Shown here: positions 10,229 to 21,035 of the stretch, piece by piece | Layout of the letters: every line of letters begins with the position of its first letter | Numbering within the stretch: position 1 is the first letter of the stretch | NCBI GenBank assembly: GCA_003427395.1 | Contig: BFEA01000001.1 | Location: 1,115,923 to 1,179,922 of the forward strand | DNA: 64,000 nt | Direction of reading: 5' to 3' | Origin: Chara braunii | Taxonomy: Eukaryota; Streptophyta; Charophyceae; Charales; Characeae | Made by a program: the position numbers and the translations under genes | Notes under the pieces: model-generated | Told to the model about the DNA's origin: nothing | The model's input: only the letters and a program-made list of their open reading frames with translations | Database searches by the model: none

Positions 10229-10810
10229 GCACACAGGCGAATGAACGAATGGCTGGACGCTGCCTCTTTATTTATACCTCTTTGGAGGTACCCGGGCCTG
10301 CCTCAAAACGTGTGGACCTGGGCCAAAACGTGTGGCCCAGGGAAGTTTCCAGACGTTTGGCCTTCTTGGCCAAAACGTGTGAAACCCACAGCGTGCTCCA
10401 GAACCTTCCCCACGTGCAGCCCCTACCCCTAGTACTTGCTGACTGGACTGGCCTACAGGGATCTACGACCTTCTAGAGCCTACAGACTTACAGACAGACT
10501 CTAGGCCTCAGTAGACTCAGATAGAGACTTCTAGAACAGACCTTCCTAAGCCTAACGGTAACAGACCGAGCTCCTAATCTACAGACCTAGGGATCAAGTC
10601 CTACTGTCTGACCTACAGACTAGCCTAGGACGTGGGGCAGGTCTAGGGATCGAATCCTACTCAGGTCACTGAGTCTATGTACAGGTATAGGATAGGTCTA
10701 GGGATCGAATCTCACTCAGCACACAGGTTCAATGTACAGGGTTAGGGCAGAGGTCTGGGGATCGAATCTCTGTGTCTGCACAGTCGTGTCAACTGAGTGA
10801 AACCGTTTCA
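10229..10810 (-). repeat. LTR of the element A family, inverted
   Basis: Reverse complement of 7068-7647 with scattered substitutions. It starts (minus strand) at 10810 with TGAAACGG and ends at 10229 with TGTGTGC. The three best U3 ATTCGATC units are recognisable. Just upstream on the minus strand (10824-10811) AAGGTTGGGGCTG could be a decayed polypurine tract, which would make this a 3' LTR, but no pol sequence follows to the right. It may be a solo or truncated LTR. Confidence 0.85.
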
Positions 10811-12277
10811 CAGCCCCAACCTTGCAGAAAGCTTTTTTCGTCACAAGCAAAACTCGGAGGGGCCGCCCAGCGTGGAGCGCCCTTGGAAAAAAAAAAATTG
10901 GTGACCTCCGAACTGGTGCGGGTTTCATGCTGACACCTGTGGGCCAATGTGTGGTGTACTGGTGCTTTAAGGCTGTTCCTCTGTCAGATGTAGAAAGACC
11001 CTAAAACCCAGAGTACATAACTCGGGGTAGGTAGTGTGTGATAAAAGAATATTGAGAGAAGAATATATAGTAAGAATGCAGCTGGTCCCCATACATTGTC
11101 TAGCACTTGCTTTTCCAATTGCCGCTTCAGTGTCGATACATTGTCTAGGATGCAGCGGTGCGTTTCAAATCCTGCGTGATCAATGTGCATGGTTTGTAAG
11201 GGCTAGTACTAGGAGAACAACTGCTTTGTCCACAATCTTATATGGGAGTGTCAAGGGGAGATGGATCTCTAGTCCCAAATATCCTCCAACGCCCCTTTTT
11301 TTATCTACTAGTGTCACTACACTGTTGCTGAGGAATTCTCCCATGCCGCCTTCGTCCCAGCTGTCCCCTTAAACCAGGAGGTTGTCTCCAATCTCAGGCC
11401 AAAATTCTACCCATGTGAGGCGATTCATTATTGTTCATTTCATGCAGAGAGAAAAGTCTCTCTTCGTTGGAGATGGGATGGTCTTAGCTCGTTGTCTTGT
11501 TTGTCTATGATGTCTTCTCCTAGATCTTCAGCCATTTTTGTTCTAGCATTTCGATTCACCCTAGGTGTGCAAGATGGTGTTTTCAATTGGTACAGTTCTT
11601 CACAGAAACCCTGGGCTATTTCGAACATCCCACTAGCATCTGACCTTCTAGCTGATAGATCTCCTACTTCCATAGGGCACTCAATGGTTCTTGCTCTGTT
11701 GTTGGCTTTAATGCAGGGACAGCGTTTCATTCAATGCATGGTCCATCGTTGTAGCCCAGATTTGGAGGGCCCCCAGTTCCCGATGTCTCCATAGGACCAT
11801 CTCCTCTCTTACTTACTGTAGTGCAGACTCTGGGTGCAGTGACAAATTGAGCTCTGCTATTTTTTTTTGCTGTTTCTAACACCAGTACACCCGGGTCTGG
11901 CTGCACCACACTGTGGGCCAAGCTTTTCCGAACCACCAGTGGTGCAGTTTTTTTTTTCTTTTTCGGCTGGCGCAGCCAGCGATAGTGGTCCAGTAGCCCC
12001 GAGCCTCCGGAATTTTAGGAGCCGGTAATGAAGACATCTTGCAAGGCTGGGGCCGTGTAGTGGCGGTTTAAACCACCAGTACATGCCATACATCCGCCGT
12101 GGGCCTGTTCGGAGGCCGAAACACTATGCCGAACCCCAATATATTTTATCGACGGCGCGCCGGCTCCAACTTTTTCGGAGTAGGTGACGAACAATTCTCT
12201 GGGCCATGTACTAGCGGTTTAAGGTACTCCTATTTTCATTTCCCTTTTCGACCCTATTTTTCTTTTCCTATTGTGTT
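10811..12277. other. Non-coding, no recognised gene
   Basis: Only short ORFs without recognisable motifs. Contains an A11 run (10888-10898), T-rich runs (11860-11870, 11947-11960) and a GC-rich patch. Nothing here identifies a known element. Confidence 0.5.
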
Positions 12278-12299
12278 GTGAAAGGCCTTCAACGATTTA

Positions 12300-13440
12300 G
12301 ACCCCAAATTCGGATCTCAGGGTCAGATGTCCAGGTCAAGAAAAGGCTGAGTCTGTCAAACTCAGAAAAGTCACAATCGGGTACCTCAGCAGTCTGTTCC
12401 AACAGGCACCCAGCAAACAGTCGCATCTCAGGGACAAGAGTCATGTCTCATAATAAAAGCCATTCAGAGGAGTCACACCCCACGAGTGAAAAGGCAAGTT
12501 CACAAGTAGGAGTCATGTCTCAAAGACAGGAGTCACGTTTCTTAATGAAAAATCATATTGAAGAGTCACATCCCACGAGTAAAGGCAGTAACACAGGCAA
12601 AAGTCGTGACCCACAGGCAGGAGTCACTATCCACAGTCAAAAGTCATGTTCTCAAATGAAAAGTCATGACCCAAAGGTCCAAGCAGCAGCAGACCCATGG
12701 AAATTCGGGAAGGTTCCAGGCCTTGACATTCAGAAGCAGACAGGCCGTAGGGATGTGGTACCGGGACCAGTCAGGCCCCAGGAAGCAGACTCTGGCACGA
12801 GTTGAAGTGCATTCCAAGACTACAAAAGGACTGGCCAGCCTACCATTCGGAAAAATGCTCATTCGCACGAGAGTGTGGAAGTGCTTGTGCACTTGTGCGC
12901 AAGCGTGGGAGCTGCGCTATGCCAGAGAGCGTGCGGAGCGTGATGAGAGAGAGGAAGTAGACGCTGGCAGAGAAGAAGGCAGCCATAGCTGCGCCGGCAC
13001 AAGGAGGCAACGTAGTTAGTAGTTATTAGTAATAAGGCAGTGAGTAGTATTCAGAGTTGATCCTCATCTGTGTGTTAGTAGTAGGGAGTGCGCATGTGAG
13101 AGAAGAGGAAGACTGAAGAGTGAAGACCAGAACCATCAAATGAGAAACAGAGATAAGAGGGAGAGAGAGCGAGCTATAGTAGATGCTTACCTGAAGGGTG
13201 TTGAACTTGATGTTGGAAACAAGCGCTGATGAGCGCAGACGCTGAGATTCTTGATGATGGAAGAAGACTTGTAATCTTACTGTGCGTTGGACAGTTGAAC
13301 TTTTGAATCTCTCTTTTAAATCTAGTTGTGATAATTGAGCTGGGCCATCTGGTTTTCTACTTATCTATTCTTTGTGCAATGTGTGAGACAATGCAAGCTG
13401 TGAATCTGTGAGGCATGTATGTTGGTTTGAGCACTCAATC
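12300..13440 (+). repeat. LTR-like repeat, first of a diverged tandem pair
   Basis: A block of short AGTCAT/AGTCAC motifs (12420-12670) leads to a TATA-like CTACAAAAGG (12819-12828), a GAAGTGCTTGTGCACTTGTGCGC palindromic segment (about 12879-12901), a GTTAGTAGT-rich stretch (13014-13100), a GA tract, then GCTTACCTG (13185-13193). The same order recurs at 13620-14620 with clear but imperfect similarity. TATA, purine tract and size suggest LTRs of a non-autonomous element, but TG/CA ends and a target duplication were not found. The 175-codon ORF at 12278-12805 is best seen as repeat-derived. Confidence 0.45.
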
Positions 13441-13619
13441 ATGTGCTGAGCTCTGAGGCTCATTGCAGTGCTATTTTTGACCCCGAACTTCCAAAGGACA
13501 GGGATTCTCTTTGGAAAATTTTACTTTTCCTACTGGTCCCAAAATCTGGAGCTCTCTTCTGGACTATTAAAAGGGCCTTTACCCGTTCAGGACCTGAATG
13601 ACGAACGCAGCATAATGGG

Positions 13620-14620
13620 GCCCACTCCGCCAGAACTCAACTCGTGAAAAGCAGATCAAAATACATGTTCTCTGGGTCAGAAGTCACATCCTCACTAAGT
13701 GAGAAGTTATGTCGAAGGTCACAGTCGTGCCCCAGACGAGCAGTTGCAGCATTCAATTGTGGGAGTCATAACTGTTCGTCCAGGGGGCTGTGCAAGTCAT
13801 GTCTGTTTGTGCAGTACATGCAGTCAAAGAGATAAGGTCCCAGTCTAGATCCAAGTCAAAGAGGGAGTCTAGATGCAGACTGGAAGTCCGAAATTCAGGC
13901 CTGAAGGCCGCAGCAGTAGCAGACCCTGAGGGAAAGGTACTGGGACACATTCTGCAGTGGTCTGGGACTGGGGAAAGACCCAAGGAAGACTGATTTAGAC
14001 CTCACGAAGGGAGGCCTGCACTATAAGAGACCAGGCCAGCCTCCCTACACGACAGATCTCCACTGGCATAGATGCCTGGAAGTGCTGAAGCACTTGTGCG
14101 CTAGCATGCAGGGAGAATGCGCTGGCTGGAAGCTGCGCAAGCAGGAGAAGAAGAGGCTGGGCGCTAACTGGCAGCATTATTAGTAGAAGTAGAGGGGTTA
14201 GTAGTAGACATCAGTGAGTAGCATTCAGAGTAGATCCTCATAAGTAGGGAGTGAGCATGCAGAGTGAGACAAGGGAACCAAGACAGGGATCTCGAGAGGG
14301 AGAGAGAGAGAAGACAGGTTAAGGAGTTGGATATGGTGGATACTTACCTGTCGGCGCCATACCTGTGATCTGAGGGCAGACGCTGGCTGAGCCAGGCCCC
14401 ATGCTGATGATTGAACGAGAGAGACTTATATACTCTGTTGGCGCTGAACTCTTGGACTCGAGATACTCTTTGTACAATGTTGTTGTGATAATATGAGCTG
14501 CGCTATCTGGTTCTCATCTCATCTCGATTTGGCTTCGTGTGAAGTTTCTCTATCTGTGTGATGACATCTATGCATGCAATGAAATACACTCCAGCAAGCT
14601 ATGAACAGTCAGGTTCCTTG
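13620..14620 (+). repeat. LTR-like repeat, second of the pair
   Basis: Aligns to 12300-13440: AGTCAT motifs, TATA-like CTATAAGAGA (14020-14029), GAAGTGCTGAAGCACTTGTGCGC, ATTAGTAG words, GA tract, then GATACTTACCTG (14339-14350) and TTGTGATAATATGAGCTG matching TTGTGATAATTGAGCTG of the first copy. Divergence is substantial, so the pair is old or represents two family members. Confidence 0.45.
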
Positions 14621-14699
14621 CACTATTTTTTTTTTTGTACAGGGCACTGCTTCTGGAGATCTCTTTTGGACTATTTTAGTTTTTTCTTTTCTTACTGAG

Positions 14700-15240
14700 C
14701 CCTTTAGGATTATTTTCTAGGCTGGGCCGTTGCCCGCCCAGGCACGCCCGGCCAGGCATGCCTGGGCCAGCTGGGCCGGGGGGGGTTGCCCGGCAAAACC
14801 AGGCAGGTCAAAAAAGAGGGAAGGATCGCCAAAAAAAAAAAAAATGAGGTCAGGCCAGGACTGCGCTCGGCGGGAGCAGTCAGAATCCCGCGTTACCTTC
14901 CATTTCGGTGGTGGGTCACCCAGGACTGTTTGGGGCTATAAAGTTACTCTAAACAGTGACTAGAGGGGTTTAAAAGAGTATATCTTACCTCATTTTTCCT
15001 CATTTATTTTTATCTTTAAATTAATAAGGAATTTCGTGGGGACCTCAGCCAAAAGTTGCTTCTACAGTTCTACTGCAATTTTATACAACATATATTTTTT
15101 TAATTTTTCCAGATAATTTTGATTTTTTTATTTTTTTAAATATTATGCGCTGGGGCTGCCCGGGACCCTGCCTGGCCACTGCCCGGTAAGGGCCGCCCGG
15201 GAGGGTACCCAGGCGACCTTCCCCCAGCAGGGCCGCCTGG
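14700..15240. other. GC-rich low-complexity and AT-rich stretch, no gene
   Basis: GCCCGG/CCAGG-rich low-complexity sequence (14720-14800 and 15150-15240) flanks an AT-rich centre (14970-15145). No coding or RNA feature is recognisable. Confidence 0.5.
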
Positions 15241-15545
15241 GGACCAGCCTAGATTATTTTTCTTTTCTTACTGGGCCCGTTAGGATTATTTTTCTTTTCT
15301 TACTGGGCCCCTTAGGATTTTTTTTTTTTCCTTACTGGGCCCTAACTTCCAGAACTCTCTTTTGGAACCCTTGTTAGACCTTTGGCACTACAGTGCCCAC
15401 CTGCGCGCTCCTTGCAACTGTGCCCTTTTGGTTTATTTTTCTTTTCTTACTGGGCCCTAACTTCCAGAACTGTCTTTTGGACCCCTTGTTAGACCTTTGG
15501 CACAACAGTGCCGACCTGCACGCTCCTTGCAAACTGGAAAACTGT
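15241..15545 (+). repeat. Tandem TTTTCTTACTGGGCCC units
   Basis: TTTTCTTTTCTTACTGGGCCC recurs about every 40-46 bases near 15258, 15291 and 15328. A longer unit (GGGCCCTAACTTCCAGAACTcTCTTTTGG... to CTCCTTGCAA) is then duplicated with an offset of about 110 bases. Confidence 0.7.
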
Positions 15546-15597
15546 GCACAAGTAAAATAGGTGTCAGGCAGCCGCTTTGCAAGCAGCGATGACATAC

Positions 15598-15860
15598 CTT
15601 AGCAATACAATCCCGTGCTGCCTCAATTCCCAGACAAAGCCCCACTTGACAAACATTCATCGGACAGCTTTTGGCCCAATCAACCATGTCATAGACTCCA
15701 TGGGCGGAGCATATGCGGGCAACCTCTCCAATGACTTGCCGATCTTTCTTTGCCCTCACAAATACATCGACAACCAACTCTCCTCCTTTCCTGCAGCCTG
15801 GTACACTGCTGCTGGAATGATCCTCCCACATAATGTCAGCACGTAGAATCCGCGGGCTCC
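15598..15860 (-). CDS. Host-gene exon, RNA polymerase largest-subunit-like
   Basis: On the minus strand a consensus acceptor (pyrimidine-rich, ending CTTCTTCAG at 15861) opens the exon and a consensus donor AAG|GTATGT closes it at 15598/15597. The exon is open throughout (87 codons). It contains GGELVVDVFV, a MVDWAKSCP segment and LGIEAARDCIAK. GIEA(A/V)R is a conserved motif of domain 5 of Rpb1-type largest subunits, and an Asp-Trp-x-x-Ser-x-Pro segment shortly before it is how I remember plant Pol IV/V (NRPD1/NRPE1) C-terminal regions. Neighbouring exons were not found; the flanks are repeats, so the gene may be broken or have long introns. Family assignment is inference. Confidence 0.45.
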
Positions 15861-16180
15861 CTGAAGAAGGATGGAACAACACCATGTGAGCAGAAATTGA
15901 GAGACGCTGCTTGCTCTTTCATTTTCAATTAAAAGAAACAACTCGACACAAATCTGCATCCTGAAATTTGAACCAATGCACCGTATATTACACCTATAAA
16001 ATTTTTGATCTGAGAATCAGGCCCAAAGCCAAGGCTTTTTGGCAGGTGTTTAGGACTCTGAAAGACTTTCCACAGCTTCTGCAGCAGTAAGACTTAATCC
16101 CTGGCACTACTGGCACGCTGCATAGGATCACAAACAACACAGCACTGAACAGGACTTGTTGAATACGGTTTAGGAACTCA
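15861..16180 (-). other. Possible intron of the polymerase-like gene
   Basis: Upstream of the exon on its strand. It holds another acceptor-like TTCAAATTTCAG (around 15962-15973) and short open stretches, but no second exon is convincing. Confidence 0.3.
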
Positions 16181-17000
16181 AAACTCTTCGAGCAGGAAAC
16201 ACTGACATTGCACGAGCTGCTTATGCAATAACATGCTCAGTATGCCCTGTTTGCCTGAGGGGCACAGGCAGGCCACGACCCCGGCCTAAGGCCACGACGA
16301 CCAGGGGGAGGAAAACCCCCAGAAAGGGCTTCGGGGCCTTGACGCCCGACAGTTGACTTTGGTCAACTTACCAGCGGCCCACGAGTCAAAGTCTGTATGG
16401 ACCCAGCCCAGGCCGCCGGTCAGACACACACACTTGTTTGTATGCAGGTACCAAGGCAGCATTTCAACCAAGTGGAAGTCTGCAACTGTATAAGATCCGG
16501 GTCATCGGCTGTGAGTCAATCTGAGTCGCTGTGGGTGGGAGACCGAGGCAGGTCAACCTTGTCAATTGCTACATAAGGCCCTGCCTCCAGGGAGTCAACA
16601 TTCAGTCTTGCTATGCTGACTTGACGCTAGCTGGACGCTGGCTGGACGCTGGCTTGACGCTGGCTCGATGCTGGCACTGAGGAGAATGACGCGAGACTGC
16701 TGCTTGCTTGCTGGCACCTTCCTGTCTTGGCGCCAGCCTCTGCTGACGTGGCACAAGCCATGCTGTCTTCGACATTGCTGATGTGGCACATGCCACTCTG
16801 TCTTCTTTGCTGACGTGGCACATGCCACATTGTCTTCATTGCTGAGTTGGACGCGACCAGGAGGGAGATCGGGATCTGTCAATGATTGAGTGAGAGAGAG
16901 GATACTTACCTGCAGTTGATGTCGATACTGTGCGCTGCTGACGTCTTCACGGGAGAACTGTGCCACATGACACTCTGATGTGGTCAGGCCCTATCAGGCT
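16180..17000 (+). repeat. LTR-like repeat with short tandem units
   Basis: GTTGAC/GTCAAC-rich start (16350-16560), TATA-like CTACATAAGGCC (16569-16580), a run of GACGCTGGCT words (16622-16668), three to four 30-38-bp units around GCTGACGTGGCACATGCCAC (16741-16850), a GA tract and GATACTTACCTG (16901-16912). The order TATA, GA tract, TACTTACCTG repeats what is seen at 13 and 14 kb, so this is probably another member of that LTR-like group. Ends not determined. Confidence 0.45.
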
Positions 17001-17267
17001 CGTTATTGGACACTGTTTGCTGACGTGGAGGCGAGGGAAGCCCGGAGAAGGAGGGGGAAATGTTGGGCAACTCTCTCTGTGGTCATTGATGGGCACTTAC
17101 TTTTCCACCCTCTAAACTGTCTATTCCGTCTCTCTCCTCTTCGTCCATTGTTTACGAGACATTGTATTACAGATCAAATTCATGATTATTGGAGAGATCA
17201 TTCAGCACTGAGTTTTCTTGTGCTTCGACACTTGACGAGTATCCTCCAGACTGGGTTCATTACACTT

Positions 17268-17365
17268 ACCTACTACTACCGCTACTGCTACTACCGCCAC
17301 TGCTACTATACTACTACTGCTACCGATACTGCTACTGCTACTGCTACTGCTACTGCTACTACCGA
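17268..17365. repeat. CTA/CTG trinucleotide microsatellite
   Basis: Imperfect TAC/TGC trinucleotide array, ending in about six TACTGC repeats. Confidence 0.9.
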
Positions 17366-17466
17366 ACTTGGGAAATGGACTTCAATCCTTCATCACACAA
17401 TTTCATCTGCTGAACCTAATTGCGGCCATGGATAGAGTCTGTTAGAGACTCTCAACCCAAAAAGCA

Positions 17467-17750
17467 ATGGCGCCACAAAAGCCGATACCAGATGATCACA
17501 AAGATGAAATTGTGTGCTGGCCCTGCAGGGCTTCATACCATCGAGGTCCCAAAATGAAAATTCCTTCTGTGTCGGAGTAAATTTCCATCTCCCTGACATG
17601 GTGGGCTCAGGTGCCTTACTGAAACATATCAGGGATGTGCACTCTTCCACTTTTGGCTTATCAATGGTCCCTCAACAGAAAGGGATGAAGCACCGGGTCG
17701 ACAATCATCATCTTGATGATCTACAAAGCTTAGCTGGGGTTGTTGCCTAA
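17467..17750 (+). pseudogene. Possible zinc-finger (BED-like) fragment
   Basis: A 37-codon ORF from ATG 17467 has EIVCWPCRASYHRGPK (Cys-x2-Cys), ending at a TAA (17578-17580). In another frame SGALLKHIRDVHSS (about 17605-17646) supplies His-x4-His. One frameshift would place these as C-x2-C...H-x4-H, as in BED or C2H2 fingers of hAT-type transposases. Similarity is weak and could be chance; no transposase body follows. Confidence 0.25.
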
Positions 17751-17759
17751 CGAGTGTTT

Positions 17760-18300
17760 TCTTTGATTTACTTCAGCCTCTCGCTCAACTCACTCACCCG
17801 AAGACTGGAACTACGAAACCAATCTGCCATAAAGGGCTTGTTGTTTTCCCTATCCCTATATTACTAAAGCAAACAACGGTCCTCGCGTGGGCCCCAACAG
17901 AAACCGGGCGGCTCCGCGCAGGACCAGTTACGGTTTGCGGCCAAGCGGGCACCAGTGGAACACGGGGTGAGGGAGCTGCGCGGGGGTGATTACGGCCAGC
18001 GGCCAAGCGGGGACCAGTTGTTACACGCCCAGTTGGGCGATGTACATAATAACCGAGGATCCTGAATGTGATAAAAAGGACTGAATGGACAATGCAGTGC
18101 AAGTGAAATCTCAACAAGCAGTGTACATTCTGATACATACAAAATGGTGCTTTATAGTGCAGGGAAGACTTAGATACATGTCCTGACCTGACCGGGACTG
18201 ACCTCTTTCGTGTAGTACAAGATAGCGCAGCAGAATACTAGAATACTAATGACTAGCCCCATCAATGTTACAACGCAGACCAAACATACATCATTCTCAC
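17760..18300. other. No gene seen
   Basis: Two similar GC-rich words around CAAGCGGGGACCAGT (near 17941 and 18003) hint at a small internal duplication. Nothing else is recognised. Confidence 0.4.
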
Positions 18301-18424
18301 CACACGGTGTGAAGGGAGCCTGGCGCTATACACAGGAAGAGGCGCCAGGTCCAGTTCATGCACAGACGAAGAGGAGGGGATAGACGGAGAAGAGGAGGGG
18401 AGAGATGGGAAAGTCGTCAACACC

Positions 18425-18497
18425 AAGTCTCGTTACAAGTCCCAAATAATCCCTCGTCAAAATGTAAGTCCAATGTCGAGTCTGGATCCTAAGGTCA

Positions 18498-18575
<78 letters not shown>
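18425..18575 (-). repeat. Retroelement leader fragment and (CT)n tract
   Basis: Read on the minus strand, 18510-18435 (AGCTTGGTGACC..., GGATCCAGACTC..., GACGAGGGATTATTTGGGAC) matches 20152-20228 read on the + strand, so the same leader-type sequence is present in both orientations around the gap. The (CT)n at 18503-18575 runs straight into Ns. Confidence 0.65.
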
Positions 18576-19278
18576 NNNNNNNNNNNNNNNNNNNNNNNNN
18601 NNNNNNNNNNNNNNNNNNNNNNNNNNNNNNNNNNNNNNNNNNNNNNNNNNNNNNNNNNNNNNNNNNNNNNNNNNNNNNNNNNNNNNNNNNNNNNNNNNNN
18701 NNNNNNNNNNNNNNNNNNNNNNNNNNNNNNNNNNNNNNNNNNNNNNNNNNNNNNNNNNNNNNNNNNNNNNNNNNNNNNNNNNNNNNNNNNNNNNNNNNNN
18801 NNNNNNNNNNNNNNNNNNNNNNNNNNNNNNNNNNNNNNNNNNNNNNNNNNNNNNNNNNNNNNNNNNNNNNNNNNNNNNNNNNNNNNNNNNNNNNNNNNNN
18901 NNNNNNNNNNNNNNNNNNNNNNNNNNNNNNNNNNNNNNNNNNNNNNNNNNNNNNNNNNNNNNNNNNNNNNNNNNNNNNNNNNNNNNNNNNNNNNNNNNNN
19001 NNNNNNNNNNNNNNNNNNNNNNNNNNNNNNNNNNNNNNNNNNNNNNNNNNNNNNNNNNNNNNNNNNNNNNNNNNNNNNNNNNNNNNNNNNNNNNNNNNNN
19101 NNNNNNNNNNNNNNNNNNNNNNNNNNNNNNNNNNNNNNNNNNNNNNNNNNNNNNNNNNNNNNNNNNNNNNNNNNNNNNNNNNNNNNNNNNNNNNNNNNNN
19201 NNNNNNNNNNNNNNNNNNNNNNNNNNNNNNNNNNNNNNNNNNNNNNNNNNNNNNNNNNNNNNNNNNNNNNNNNNNNNN
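18576..19278. other. Assembly gap, 703 N
   Basis: Uninterrupted Ns starting inside a dinucleotide repeat. Long X-containing ORFs across it are meaningless. Confidence 1.
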
Positions 19279-19354
19279 ACTACCAGAAAAAGGGAAAGAA
19301 CGGGACCCAGGCTCGGCAAAAGTCGGCGCGCAGTGAAAATCAGGGTCAGCAAAA

Positions 19355-20110
19355 TGTTACATGCTGCGCCTGCAACAGGCTGCACAGGCCACTTTTCAGG
19401 CCCGTGACGTTTTCAGGCCAAAAGCCTTAAAACAAGGGCCTACAGGCCCTGTGTCGTTTCAGCCTGAAAGCCTGAAAACAAGGGCCTACAGGCCCTGTGT
19501 CATTTCAGGCTAAATCAGGGCCTTTGCGGCCCTGAGTATTTTCAGCCTGAAACTGAGGGCCATTTTCAGGCCCTCACCAGTCCGACCCGCCCTGAAACTC
19601 AGGCAACAAACCAGGGTTTTAGCACAGGCCATTACAGGCCTGTTTTCAAGACAACGCCTGGTTGAGCTTCAACGCCAGGGTCTGGCACGTTTTGGCATTG
19701 GCAAGAGCAGCCTCCTGGACGGGCCAGCACTATATAGGACTGGCCCGCCCTGCACTTCACGTGCAGTTCAGGAGGCAGGAGGTAGTCTTCAGGATTCGGC
19801 AGCAGCACTCTAGAGGAGCGCTGCAGGAGTAGTCGTAGCGCTAGCAGTAGTCTTCATCGCTGGGCGCTAGTAGCGTTAGCAGTAGTCTTCAGCGCTGGGC
19901 GCCATAGGAGCTAGAGTCGTACTAGAGAAAGAGAGATTGGGCGGAGGCCAGGGATACCTACCTGCAGCGCCATAGCTCCAGCTTCGCCTTCGAGGTACCC
20001 GCAGCACAGCGCCATCTTCACAGGTTAGTACCTGGCATATGAGAGAGAGAGAGAGAGAGTCCTTCTTCTTCCTCTTCTCAGTCCACCATCTCGCTCTCAC
20101 CCTCTCGCTA
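19355..20110 (+). repeat. LTR, left arm of inverted pair
   Basis: Starts TGTTACATGCTGC and is the inverted match of 20242-21023. U3 carries short CAGGCCTGAAA/AGGGCCT words. A TATA box CACTATATAGGACTGG is at about 19727-19742, followed by AGTAGTCTTCAGCGCTGGGCGC repeats, a GA-rich stretch and GATACCTACCTG (19953-19964). This would be a 5' LTR of a + strand element whose interior is missing beyond the 131-bp centre. Confidence 0.8.
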
Positions 20111-20241
20111 CCTGACTTCACTGCATCAGCAGACTACGAGAGACAGAGAGAGCTTGGTGACATTTGGATCCAGACTCAACATTTGGGCTTCAGACATTTT
20201 GACGAGGGATTATTTGGGACTCGTAAAAAAAAAAAAAAAGA
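20111..20241 (+). other. Centre of inverted LTR pair (leader-like)
   Basis: 131-bp spacer. 20152-20228 matches the reverse complement of 18435-18510 and contains GCTTGGTGACATTTGGATCC; TGGTGAC could be a primer-binding-site start but I cannot assign a tRNA. An A15 run follows (20225-20239). Confidence 0.55.
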
Positions 20242-21023
20242 TAACGAGAGGGTGAGAGGGAGATGGTGGACTGAGAAGAGGAAGAAGAAGAACTCTCTCT
20301 CTCTCGTATGCCAGGTACTAACCTGTGAAGGTGGCGCTGTGCTGCAGGTACCTCGAAGAGGAAGCTGGAGCGATGGCGCTGCAGGTAAGTCCCTCTAGCC
20401 TCCACCCAATCTCTCTCTCTATAGTACTACTCTAGCTGCTATGCCGCCCAGCGCTGAAGACTACAGCTAACGCTACTAGCGCCCAGCGCTGAAGACTACT
20501 GCTAACGCTACTACTACTCCTGCAGCGCTCCTCCAGAGTGCTGCTGCCGAATCCTGAAGACTACCTCCTGCCTCCTGAACTGCACGTGAAGTGCCTGGGA
20601 AGTACCTAGGAACTACCTGCCTGCCTGCAGGGCGGGCCAGGCCTACATAGTGCTGGCCCGTCCAGGAGGCTGCACTTGCCAATGCCGAAACGTGCCAGAC
20701 CCTGGCGTTGAAGCTCAACCAGGGGTTGTCTTGAAAACAGGCCCGAAATGGCCTGTGCTAAAACCCTGGTTTGTTGCCTGAGTTTCAGGGCAGGTTGAAC
20801 TGACGAGGGGCCGAAAATGGCCCTCAGTTTCAGGCTGAAAACACTCAGGGCCGGAAAGGCCCTGATTTAGCCTGAAACGACACAGGGCCTATAGGCCCTT
20901 GTTTCAGGCTTTCAGGCTGAAACAACACAGGGCCTTTAGGCCCTTGTTTTCAGGCTTTTGGCCTGAAAACGTCACGGGCCTGGAAATGGCCCGTGCAGCC
21001 TGTTGCAGGCGCAGCATGTAACA
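20242..21023 (-). repeat. 3' LTR of element B, right arm of inverted pair
   Basis: Minus-strand LTR starting TGTTACATGC at 21023, directly after a polypurine tract and the end of a pol gene on the same strand, so it is a 3' LTR. It matches 19355-20110 inverted over its whole length. Confidence 0.88.
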
Positions 21024-21035
21024 CCCCCCCCCTTC
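21024..21035 (-). other. Polypurine tract of element B
   Basis: On the minus strand AAGAAGGGGGGG abuts the LTR start TGTTAC. Confidence 0.8.

Noticed and set aside
12278-12805. 175-codon ORF
   Set aside because: Consists of short AGTCA-type repeats; the homologous copy at 13.6 kb does not keep the frame.
16901-16912. U1 snRNA gene starting ATACTTACCTG
   Set aside because: Only the first 11 bases agree; the following sequence cannot form U1 stem-loops. Kept instead as a recurrent donor-like motif.
18473-19385. 287- and 296-codon ORFs
   Set aside because: They are translated Ns plus a (CT)n tract.
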